Source: Actinomycetota bacterium
GTDB taxonomy: Bacteria > Actinomycetota > Acidimicrobiia > Acidimicrobiales > Ilumatobacteraceae
DNA: 43,813 nucleotides
Assembly: GCA_017856115.1 (NCBI GenBank)
Contig: JAFMFM010000013.1
Coordinates: 1-43,813 of the forward strand
Direction of reading: 5' to 3'
How positions within the stretch are numbered: the stretch's first letter is position 1; each line of letters begins with the position of its first letter. A program made the translations under genes and the position numbers. The notes under the pieces were generated by a model. The model did no database searches. It had not been told where the DNA came from and worked only from the letters and a program-made list of their open reading frames with translations. Positions 34,197 to 43,278 of the stretch are shown here, piece after piece.

Positions 34197-35194
34197 TACG
34201 CCTGCTCCGTGAGTTCGTCGAGCCATCGCACCACCATGTCGCGCACCTCGGGTGGTGACACCACCTCCGCCTTGTCCACCATGGCAAACAGCCACAGTCG
34301 GAATCCGTAGCCATTGCTGCACGGAATCTCGAACACCGCCGACCCGTCGGCTTCGTCGCGTACTTTGGCGGTGTCACCGAATTCGCGGGCAACGGTGCGA
34401 ACCAACGACGGGTCGATACGCACCTGTGCCGATGCGTGTTCGTAGTCGCCGGCGGCCATCATCTGGCGATCCGTCGGAACGGCGCTCGCGATGTTGAGAT
34501 TCTTGGGGATGGTGTACGACCCCGACTTTCCCTTCTTCACCGCGCTTTCGATGCGATCAACTCGAAATACGCGTTGGGCCTTGCGGAGATGATCGAAGCC
34601 GACGATGTACCAAAACCCGCGACGTGCCAACATGCCGTAGGTGTCCACGGTTCGGTGCTCGCCCTTGTACATGAACGTGAGTGGCGAGCGAACGCTGATG
34701 GCATCGAGGATCGTGTCGAGGTGCGGGTCGGTGAATCCGATCGATGCACGGGGGCCAATCTTGGGATTCACACGCTCGGCTCCCAGTTTCCAGAGGGCTT
34801 GCTCGCCCTCCTGGGCACCCAGGTGCACGATGGATGCTGCGAGCTGCAACGCCTGGAGTTCCTCCGCCGTGAACCCCATGTCGCTCAATTCGTAGCTGTT
34901 TCGATTCACGCTGTAGGCGGTTTCGCCGGCCTGTGCTCCTCCCAGGACCGTGCCTTCGATCGGGATACCCAGCGCTCGAAGATCGGATTTGTCCCGTTCG
35001 AACTGTGCCCGGGCAGCGTTGTTGTCGTCGCTGTACTGGTTGTGCAACTCGGCGCGAATCTGTTTGAGCGTGATCGGTTGGGTTCGCGCCGACAGCAACG
35101 CCAGCAAATTGAGCATCCGCTCGGCGGCGTTCACCCGTGGCTGCGTCTTCTGCGTCGCAGGTCGCGACGGTGTCTTCGGGGACTTTTTTGCCAC
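34196..35194 (-). CDS. pafB: WYL-domain transcriptional regulator PafB-like
   Basis: A 332-residue partner of PafC. Seen: winged helix about 15-75 (NAAERMLNLLALLSARTQPI on, then FERDKSDLRALGIPIE, the PafB-type helix and turn); AYSVNRNSYELSDMGFTAEEL; and the WYL core with FWYIVGFDHLRKAQRVFRVDRI. GTG 35194 fits the usual N-terminus. It lies 17 bases after pgi on the same strand, with TACACT about 10 bases upstream as a weak promoter candidate, so it could share the pgi transcript. Confidence 0.88.
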   Translation of the reverse strand: MAKKSPKTPSRPATQKTQPRVNAAERMLNLLALLSARTQPITLKQIRAELHNQYSDDNNAARAQFERDKSDLRALGIPIEGTVLGGAQAGETAYSVNRNSYELSDMGFTAEELQALQLAASIVHLGAQEGEQALWKLGAERVNPKIGPRASIGFTDPHLDTILDAISVRSPLTFMYKGEHRTVDTYGMLARRGFWYIVGFDHLRKAQRVFRVDRIESAVKKGKSGSYTIPKNLNIASAVPTDRQMMAAGDYEHASAQVRIDPSLVRTVAREFGDTAKVRDEADGSAVFEIPCSNGYGFRLWLFAMVDKAEVVSPPEVRDMVVRWLDELTEQA

Positions 35195-35211
35195 GGGCGT
35201 ACTGAGTGTAG

Positions 35212-36807
35212 TCAGGGCTCCGAGTGCCACCGGCGATGTTGCTGCATCAACCTTGCAGTGGAGCCGTCGAGCTGGTTAACGGGAGTGCCGTTCATGTCCG
35301 CGGGCTCTCGCGTGATGTCGGTCGACAACCGGTCGGCGAGTTTCTTGCCGAGTTCCACTCCCCACTGATCGAAACTGTTCACGTTCCACATCGCACCTTG
35401 GACGAACGTTGCGTGTTCGTACAGGGCTATCAACGCGCCGAGTGCGCACGGAGTGAACGTGGAGAACAACAGGGTCGTACTCGGTCGATTACCGGGCGTC
35501 GCTCGGTGAACCTGTAGATGGACGTCGCCACCAACTTCCCCTTCGGTTACTCCGATGGCCAAGGCTTGCGATTGGGCGAACATGTTTGCCATCAGCGTGT
35601 CGTGATCCGCCTGCGAGGAACCCAAGGACACACTGTGTCCGACGAAGTCGCACGGCACCACGTGCGTGCCTTGGTGGAGCAGTTGAAAGAACGCGTGCTG
35701 GGCGTTCGTTCCCAGCCCGCCCCACACCACGGGGGACGACGTAGGCACCGGTATACCGTCGCGATCCACCGACTTGCCGTTGCTCTCCATGATGAGTTGC
35801 TGCAGATAGCTCGGCAGCAATGCCAACACGCGCGAATACGGCACTACGGCGACACTCGAATACCCGAGGATCGTGGCGTTCCACCACCAGATGAGGCCCA
35901 ACAACATCGCAACGTTGTCGCCTTCGGGGGCCTTCACGAAATGTTCGTCCATCAATCGCATGCCTGCACGAACCTCGTCAAAAACGTCGCAACCGAACGC
36001 AAGTGCCGCGGCCACCGAAACGGCCGACGACACCGAATAACGACCGCCGACGCTCTCGGGCATGGTGAGCACCCGCCCAACCGTCAAACCGCTGGATGTC
36101 ACACGCTCCGGTTGCGCCGTAACCGCGATGACGTGTTTTGCGGGTTGGGACACTCCCCCCGACACGAGCCAATCGATCGCCCGACGCGCGTTTGCGAGCG
36201 TCTCGATGGTTCCGAACGATTTGGAACACACCACGAAAACGGTGTGCTCCGGCCGCAGGCCGTCCAGTGCACGTTCCAAATCAACGGGGTCGATGTTCGA
36301 GACGAAACGCACCTCACGAACCTTGCTGCGCATCGAGGCGAGCGCATCGCACAGCAGTGCCGGCCCGAGATCGCTGCCACCGATGCCGATGTTCACCACG
36401 TGGGTGAAGTCGGACGACACCGCGTCAACGGCGGATCGCATCAGAAGGTCGTGCGTCGCTGCTTCGGTGCGAAGTTCGTCGGTTGCAGTCGATTCGTTGG
36501 CGGCACGCATCGCCATGTGCGTAACTGCACGACCCTCGGTTCCGTTAATCGCACGTCCGGCCACCATGTCGGCTCGAAGCGCTGACACCCCGGCGGCTCG
36601 CGCCTCGGCGAGCAGTGCGTCGACCACCTCGGCAGTGAGGTGCTGTTTGGAAAAATCGATGAGTAGTTCCGCATCACCGAGGTGCAACGTTCGCGACAAC
36701 GCAGTTGCCCGCTGGGGATCGTCGGCGAAGAGGTGGCGAAGATTCGTGGCACGCAACGAGTCTGCAAGCGACGCGAGGTGGGCTGGCACGCTACGAGCGG
36801 TGCTCAT
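35212..36807 (-). CDS. pgi: Glucose-6-phosphate isomerase
   Basis: A 531-residue enzyme, glucose 6-phosphate to fructose 6-phosphate. Seen: VNIGIGGSDLGP; VVCSKSFGTIETLANAR; LLGLIWWWNATILG; ESNGKSVDRDG; WGGLGTNAQHAFFQLLHQGTH; and QGAMWNVNSFDQWGVELGKKLA with the catalytic Lys. Length is normal. ATG 36807 is chosen; a GAATTC palindrome lies just before it, and TAGGCT is 10 bases upstream. Divergent from rarD. Confidence 0.97.
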   Translation of the reverse strand: MSTARSVPAHLASLADSLRATNLRHLFADDPQRATALSRTLHLGDAELLIDFSKQHLTAEVVDALLAEARAAGVSALRADMVAGRAINGTEGRAVTHMAMRAANESTATDELRTEAATHDLLMRSAVDAVSSDFTHVVNIGIGGSDLGPALLCDALASMRSKVREVRFVSNIDPVDLERALDGLRPEHTVFVVCSKSFGTIETLANARRAIDWLVSGGVSQPAKHVIAVTAQPERVTSSGLTVGRVLTMPESVGGRYSVSSAVSVAAALAFGCDVFDEVRAGMRLMDEHFVKAPEGDNVAMLLGLIWWWNATILGYSSVAVVPYSRVLALLPSYLQQLIMESNGKSVDRDGIPVPTSSPVVWGGLGTNAQHAFFQLLHQGTHVVPCDFVGHSVSLGSSQADHDTLMANMFAQSQALAIGVTEGEVGGDVHLQVHRATPGNRPSTTLLFSTFTPCALGALIALYEHATFVQGAMWNVNSFDQWGVELGKKLADRLSTDITREPADMNGTPVNQLDGSTARLMQQHRRWHSEP

Positions 36808-36850
36808 CACTGAATTCAGCCTACCGAGTTGATTAGCGTCAATCCCTGCC

Positions 36851-37747
36851 ATGAACGACGACACAACGCAACGCGCTCGCGCGGGCGTCGTCAGTGGATT
36901 GTCCGCCTACTTGATGTGGGGCTTCATCACGATCTATTGGAAGTTGCTCGACGACTTCAACGCATTCGAACTGATCGGCTGGCGAATCGTCACCGCGGTG
37001 ATCCTTCTCGTCGTGCTCGTGGTGGTTCAGCGCAGCGTCGCTCCGGTGGCAGCGGCGCTCTCGCAGCCGCGAATGTTGGTTCGCATAACCCTTGCCGCCG
37101 TCATGCTCGTGGCCAACTGGACGTTGTACGTATGGGCCGTGGTGAACGAACACATCATGGAGACGGCTCTCGGCTACTTCATCGCTCCACTCTTCACTTC
37201 GATACTCGGGGTGGTGGTGCTCGGGGAAAAACTTCGCACCGCCCAGAAAGTCGCGCTCATTTTCGCGGTTGCGTCGGTGGTGGTGCTCACCTTTTCTTAC
37301 GGACGGCCTCCATTCATCGCACTGGCAATCGCCGCGTCGTGGGCGATCTACGGCCTACTGAAGAAACAGGTTCCCCTGCGGCCAGTGGAGAGTCTCACCG
37401 CAGAAACACTCGTCCTGGTGCCTCTGGCCGTGGTGCTCATGGTGTGGAGTTTTTCGCGCGACGCGGGCATTCCCAACTCCGCCAGCACGCTGGACTTCAT
37501 CCTCGTCTTGCTGACAGGACTCATCACCGCCGTTCCACTCCTCGCGTTCGCCCACGCCGCGCTGCGATTACCGCTCACCATCATCGGACCCCTGCAGTAT
37601 CTGGTACCCGTCATCAACTTTCTGCTCGGGTGGTTGGTGTACGACGAACCACTCGACGCCGCAAGGTTCGCCGGGTTCACGCTGGTGTGGGTCGGCCTGG
37701 TGTTCACGCTGGTCGACACCATGCGAGTGCGGGTCCCGGCGCGCTGA
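36851..37747 (+). CDS. rarD: EamA-family transporter RarD
   Basis: A 298-residue membrane protein with about ten helices in two EamA repeats, typical of the drug/metabolite transporter family. Seen: GLSAYLMWGFITIYWKLL at the start; WRIVTAVILLVVLVVV; VNEHIMETALGYFIAPLF; LPLTIIGPLQYLVPVINFLLGWLVYDEPL near the end. The last motif is the RarD signature. Substrate is not known. TAGCGT (36834-36839) lies 11 bases before the ATG. A hairpin over the stop may end transcription. Confidence 0.9.
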   Translation: MNDDTTQRARAGVVSGLSAYLMWGFITIYWKLLDDFNAFELIGWRIVTAVILLVVLVVVQRSVAPVAAALSQPRMLVRITLAAVMLVANWTLYVWAVVNEHIMETALGYFIAPLFTSILGVVVLGEKLRTAQKVALIFAVASVVVLTFSYGRPPFIALAIAASWAIYGLLKKQVPLRPVESLTAETLVLVPLAVVLMVWSFSRDAGIPNSASTLDFILVLLTGLITAVPLLAFAHAALRLPLTIIGPLQYLVPVINFLLGWLVYDEPLDAARFAGFTLVWVGLVFTLVDTMRVRVPAR

Positions 37748-37772
37748 AGGGTGCGCTCGTTGCTTCAGGCGC
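37741..37772. terminator. Hairpin over the rarD stop
   Basis: GCGCTGAAG (37741-37749) pairs with CTTCAGGCGC (37763-37772) around a 13-base loop, with one bulged G. Close to the convergent TetR gene end. A 13-base near-copy of the right arm (CTTCAGGCGCTGG) follows at 37794, over the TetR stop. Confidence 0.4.
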
Positions 37773-37795
37773 CGGAAAACGTACGTCGCGATTCT

Positions 37796-38419
37796 TCAGG
37801 CGCTGGCGGGTGAGAGCGCGCTGCGTGCCATGTTCTTGTACACCTTGGCCACCGAGCGCAACCGCTGGCGATCGCGTACCGTCACCGACAAGCGCGCGAA
37901 TCCGCCCAGCACTCCGGCGAGCACGTCGACCGCCGTTTGTACGGGCAATGCTTCGGGCAGTTCCCCGCGAGACTTGGCGTCCGCGCACAGCCCGGACAGG
38001 AACAACTGGTTCCGCGGCGAAACCGAACGTAACGCCGTGCGTAAGTCGGGGTGGTGCTCGGCCTCGGTGACCACACCGACCACGAAGCTGGCCAACATCG
38101 GATCCTCGTCCCCGAGGTCCATCATGGTGTCGAACAGGGCGTCGAACTTTTCAAGGAACGTGTCGTGTCTCGTTACGGCCGCGTCGAATGCGTCGTACAC
38201 CTTGGTTTGCACGTCGTCGAACACCGCAACGAATAGATCGACCTTGGATGGGAAGTAGTGGTAGATCGCCGCTGAAGTGATTCCGGCGCCGGCCGAGATT
38301 TCGCGATTGGTGGTGTTGTCGTAACCGCGCGTTGTGAACGCAAGTCGTGCCTCGCGAAGAATGCGAACGCGCGTATCTTGGGCGTCGCTCTGGCATGGCC
38401 GACCCAAGCGACGCGTCAT
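37796..38419 (-). CDS. TetR-family transcriptional regulator
   Basis: A 207-residue repressor. Seen: ILREARLAFTTRGYDNTTNREISAGAGITSAAIYHYFPSKVDLFVAVF, which is helix 1 plus the helix-turn-helix, at about 22-70; the C-terminal ligand domain is helical with MMDLGDEDPMLASFVVGVV. Ligand unknown. ATG 38419 is chosen because TAGCGT lies 7 bases upstream (38432-38427) and the helix-turn-helix falls at the normal place. It follows a hydrolase gene on the same strand by 46 bases and may regulate it. Confidence 0.9.
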   Translation of the reverse strand: MTRRLGRPCQSDAQDTRVRILREARLAFTTRGYDNTTNREISAGAGITSAAIYHYFPSKVDLFVAVFDDVQTKVYDAFDAAVTRHDTFLEKFDALFDTMMDLGDEDPMLASFVVGVVTEAEHHPDLRTALRSVSPRNQLFLSGLCADAKSRGELPEALPVQTAVDVLAGVLGGFARLSVTVRDRQRLRSVAKVYKNMARSALSPASA

Positions 38420-38426
38420 GGCGGCA

Positions 38427-38432
38427 ACGCTA
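38427..38432 (-). promoter_or_regulatory. Candidate leaderless -10 for the TetR gene
   Basis: TAGCGT on the minus strand, 7 bases before the ATG. Suggests the regulator has its own start besides read-through from the hydrolase gene. Confidence 0.4.
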
Positions 38433-38465
38433 CGTGAGTACCGGTTTGCCCACCGAGTCGGAGAT

Positions 38466-39380
38466 TCAACTGGCTCGCGTGACCAGCTCTCGTTGCACAA
38501 GAGCCGCCAGTTCCAATGGGCGGTCGCCCTGCACGCTGTGTCCCGCGCCATCCACCACGTGCACCACGGAATCCGGACGACGGCGCTGCAACTCGGCAAC
38601 GTCGGCGTCGTCAACCACGGGCGACGTACCACCGCGCACCAGCGTGACCGGACAGTGAAGGCGCTCGATCATCTCCCACATGCCGGACGCAACACTGGTG
38701 CCGGGATTGCGGCGAGGGTGACTACGTCGGTCGTAACGCCACTCCCAACTGAGATCTTCGAGTTGTCGCGCATTGTGCAGGATTCCTCGACGAAGCGACG
38801 ACCTGCTCCTGGCGGGATTGTGTTCGATGGTGCGTGCCAGTAGTTCGTCGAAACTGGCGAAACTCTGCGGGCCATTCACGAAGTCGGTGATGGATTTCGA
38901 TTTCTCCGGTGTAACCCCGGGGGTGATGTCCACCATCATGAGTCTCGATACCAGATCCGGGCGTTGGTGGGCGAGGGCCAAGGTGGTGAGCCCGCCCAGC
39001 GACATTCCGCACACCACATCGGCCCGCGGGGCGAGTGCTTCGATGACGGTTGCGATGTCGAACGCCAGCGATCGTGGGGAGTAGTCGCCGTCGTCGCGCC
39101 ACGACGAGTGCCCGTGTCCCGGCAGATCGAGGGCGAGTATCGGTTCGCCCAGGGCCAAGCACACGGTGTCCCACGTGTGTGCGTTCTGCGCGCTGCCGTG
39201 CACGAAGACGATCCTTGGTGCCGCGCTACCCCATCGCAACGCACTGACGCTGCGCCCGTCCTCCACCTGTATCTGCACCCGCGATACCTGCGGTTTCGCC
39301 GACGCTTGCAACCCGTACTCGGCGATGTTCTCATGGAAGAGTCCGAACTCGTCGTACGGCACTTTCTCGGTGGATGTCAT
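38466..39380 (-). CDS. Alpha/beta hydrolase
   Basis: A 304-residue hydrolase. Seen: VFVHGSAQNAHTWDTVCLALG (oxyanion HG); LDLPGHGHSSW; nucleophile elbow VVCGMSLGGLTTLALA; and a C-terminal GAGHSVQGDRP with the catalytic His. The family covers haloalkane dehalogenases, epoxide hydrolases and esterases; the substrate is not clear. CACGAT lies 6 bases before the ATG. Paired with the TetR gene downstream. Confidence 0.87.
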   Translation of the reverse strand: MTSTEKVPYDEFGLFHENIAEYGLQASAKPQVSRVQIQVEDGRSVSALRWGSAAPRIVFVHGSAQNAHTWDTVCLALGEPILALDLPGHGHSSWRDDGDYSPRSLAFDIATVIEALAPRADVVCGMSLGGLTTLALAHQRPDLVSRLMMVDITPGVTPEKSKSITDFVNGPQSFASFDELLARTIEHNPARSRSSLRRGILHNARQLEDLSWEWRYDRRSHPRRNPGTSVASGMWEMIERLHCPVTLVRGGTSPVVDDADVAELQRRRPDSVVHVVDGAGHSVQGDRPLELAALVQRELVTRAS

Positions 39381-39468
39381 GTCACCATCGTGTCACGCGA
39401 GTGCAAGCCGCCACGTCTCGCGTTGTACGGGGCCGAGCGGACTCACGTGGGTTGCCGCAGCGTGGTGG

Positions 39469-40524
39469 TTACGGCAGCGTGGTGGCGGTTGGAACACTGG
39501 TGGTCGGCTGAGCGGTTGTGGGTGTCGGAAGCGATGTAGCAACGGGCAGCGTCGTCGTGGGCGGCACCGTGGTGGTTGGCACGGTGGTGTAGTTGGGGTC
39601 GGGGCGATCTGCCGGCGGCAGCGGCGAGCCGTACTCCTCGGGTTCCTTGATGCCGTCGAACACGTAGATGCGATCCCGGAACTGCACCATCGAGGGAAAC
39701 AGCGTTGCCACCGACATGGGTATACGTATGCATCCGTGCGACGCTGGCTTCAAGGGCACGAGAATCGCGCCGTGCACCGCGATGCCTGCGTTGAAGTACA
39801 CGGGGTTGTACAACGTGCCAAGTTTCGTTTCGCGGGTACCAGTGGAGCGTCGGTAGAAGGTGAAGATTCCGGCCGGAGTGATCGACTCACCGCACACACC
39901 TACCTTGAGTTGCTCCCCCTTCTCGATCTGTTCGGGGCTGTCGTTGCCGGCTTCGCCTGGATCGATCACCACTTCCTCGCACCACGGCTTTCCGTCACCG
40001 CTCGACATGTGCGATATCAGCGTGGGTCGACCGGCCAGGAACGTAACGATCACCTGTTCGGGGAGGTACACCTCGGCGTGTCGCGGCGTGTCAGCTTGTC
40101 GTCGAGGCAGAATCTGCACGTCGCCGCGCAACACGTCCCACATTTCGGGAGTTACGACACCGGTCGCATCATCTCGTGGCACCTGCAGAACGAGTTTTTC
40201 GAACGCCCACACGGCCTGAACCGTTGCCCGACCATATATTCCGTCGATCGGCCCGGGGGCGAACTTCAACTCGGCGAGGCGCACCTGCAGGTTGCGAACA
40301 TCCTCGCCCTCCACACCCTCGGCAAGGTTGCGGGTGATTCGGGGCAGGAGCACCTTTGGGGCAGTGGTGCTGGTGCTGGTGGTTGCAACCACCTGTCGAG
40401 CGGGCTCATCGTCGGCTCGCTGCTCCACCACCACCGCCACCACCACCATTACCGCCATGACCAGGGCGGCCGAGACGCCGAGCGTTCGAGTGTTGCTGCG
40501 TGGGGTGTAGTTCGGTGACGACAC
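39469..40524 (-). CDS. L,D-transpeptidase with peptidoglycan-binding domain and Thr/Pro tail
   Basis: A 351-residue exported cell-wall enzyme. Seen: an N-terminal membrane helix (about 15-34, LGVSAALVMAVMVVVAVVVE); a Ser/Thr linker; a PG_binding_1 repeat (EGVEGEDVRNLQVRLAELKF with IDGIYGRATVQAV); and a YkuD catalytic domain ending NAGIAVHGAILVPLKPASHGCIRIP, with the active Cys in SHGCIR. It would make 3-3 cross-links in peptidoglycan or attach proteins to it. The last 45 residues are almost only Thr, Pro, Val, Ala, Ser and Leu, an unusual C-terminal low-complexity tail. It starts with GTG, 4 bases after the GT2 stop. Confidence 0.92.
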   Translation of the reverse strand: MSSPNYTPRSNTRTLGVSAALVMAVMVVVAVVVEQRADDEPARQVVATTSTSTTAPKVLLPRITRNLAEGVEGEDVRNLQVRLAELKFAPGPIDGIYGRATVQAVWAFEKLVLQVPRDDATGVVTPEMWDVLRGDVQILPRRQADTPRHAEVYLPEQVIVTFLAGRPTLISHMSSGDGKPWCEEVVIDPGEAGNDSPEQIEKGEQLKVGVCGESITPAGIFTFYRRSTGTRETKLGTLYNPVYFNAGIAVHGAILVPLKPASHGCIRIPMSVATLFPSMVQFRDRIYVFDGIKEPEEYGSPLPPADRPDPNYTTVPTTTVPPTTTLPVATSLPTPTTAQPTTSVPTATTLP

Positions 40525-40528
40525 GGGG

Positions 40529-41272
40529 CTAACTGGTGACGATTGGTGTGATGGCGTTCAGTTCCCGCCGCAGCGCGAACGCCTCACGGATGATCTTCAC
40601 GATCACCGATGGTGACGACAACGTGGAAACGCCGCGAGTACGAGGAAAGTAGTCCACCCCGAATTGCACGATGGGGTTGCCGAGTTTCTTGGCACGAACG
40701 ATCAACTCCGCGTCGATGAACGAGCCCTCGCTCTTCAAGGAAATGTGATGGAAGATCGATGCGCGACATACCTTGAATGCAAAGTTCACGTCACGCACGC
40801 GAACACCAAAGAGCACTCGCACGAGAGCGTTGTAAAGCGCGGAGTACACCACGCGAACGAGCCCTTCGTCGGTGCGATCGAATCGATAGGCGCTCACCAC
40901 GTCCGCCTCATAGGTGCGCAGCAGGCGGAGCGCCTTGTGCAACTCCAGCATGTCGAAGGGAAGGTCGGCGTCGGTGTACACGATGACATCGCCGGTGGCC
41001 GCGGCAAAACCCGACTTCATCGAGCCGCCCAACTTGCGATTGGTGGGGTGATGCACCACGCGGACGTGTGCATCGGCTTGGGCGGCTTCGTCGGCGAGAC
41101 GTCCGGTTGCATCGGTGGAAGCGTCGTTTACGACGATGAGCTCGTAGTCGCCAATCTCCCCCGACGACATCAGCTCACGCGCGACGTCGTGGCCGGCGGC
41201 CAGCGCACGCCCGATGTACTGCTCTTCGTTCCACATGGGGAAAAAGATGGACAACTTGGCGAAGTGCGGCAC
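40529..41272 (-). CDS. Glycosyltransferase family 2 (dolichyl-phosphate sugar synthase-like)
   Basis: A 247-residue GT-A enzyme. Seen: LSIFFPMWNEEQYIGRAL at the start; ELIVVNDASTDATGRLADEA; GGSMKSGFAAATGDVIVYTDADLPFD with the DxD metal site; and RDVNFAFKVCRASIF. Without C-terminal membrane helices it resembles polyprenyl-phosphate mannose or glucose synthases, which supply lipid-linked sugars for envelope polymers. GTG 41272 is chosen for TAGCCT 7 bases upstream (41285-41280). Coupled to the L,D-transpeptidase gene. Confidence 0.87.
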   Translation of the reverse strand: MPHFAKLSIFFPMWNEEQYIGRALAAGHDVARELMSSGEIGDYELIVVNDASTDATGRLADEAAQADAHVRVVHHPTNRKLGGSMKSGFAAATGDVIVYTDADLPFDMLELHKALRLLRTYEADVVSAYRFDRTDEGLVRVVYSALYNALVRVLFGVRVRDVNFAFKVCRASIFHHISLKSEGSFIDAELIVRAKKLGNPIVQFGVDYFPRTRGVSTLSSPSVIVKIIREAFALRRELNAITPIVTS

Positions 41273-41279
41273 TGAAATC

Positions 41280-41285
41280 AGGCTA
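41280..41285 (-). promoter_or_regulatory. Candidate leaderless -10 for the GT2 gene
   Basis: TAGCCT on the minus strand, 7 bases before GTG 41272, with no Shine-Dalgarno site. It supports the short start over a longer open frame. Confidence 0.4.
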
Positions 41286-41336
41286 CGAGCGACACGAATC
41301 GACCGCGCCTGCAGTAATGGAACTCGTACCGCTCGG

Positions 41337-41342
41337 TACCCT
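41337..41342 (+). promoter_or_regulatory. Candidate leaderless -10 for the gene at 41350
   Basis: TACCCT, 7 bases before GTG 41350. It argues for that start rather than the upstream in-frame ATG at 41317. Confidence 0.4.
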
Positions 41343-41349
41343 TGATTCG

Positions 41350-43060
<1,711 letters not shown>

Positions 43061-43224
43061 ACCCCCGCGCCATGCGGGCAACCGCATCGATGCCACCCGA
43101 GGGCGACTCGCGAAGTTCCACCACGATGGCACGCCACGGCAAAGCCCGGTGCTCGACCGACCTCGGCTTGCCGAATGTCACATTATGAACGACTCGTGCA
43201 ATGCCGACCCGCTCGGGTTGCATG

Positions 43225-43242
43225 TAGTTGCGCACGCAACTA
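43225..43242. promoter_or_regulatory. 18-bp perfect palindrome, candidate MarR-type operator of the pirin gene
   Basis: TAGTTGCG-CA-CGCAACTA, 8-bp perfect arms with a CA centre, 37-54 bases before the pirin ATG in the 218-base gap after argG. The half-site TAGTTGC resembles operators of MarR/HxlR-type regulators. Its place near the expected promoter fits repression. No regulator gene is in the window. Confidence 0.5.
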
Positions 43243-43278
43243 TCGTTTGGGTTCCCCATACGAAGAGGAACGTCCACC

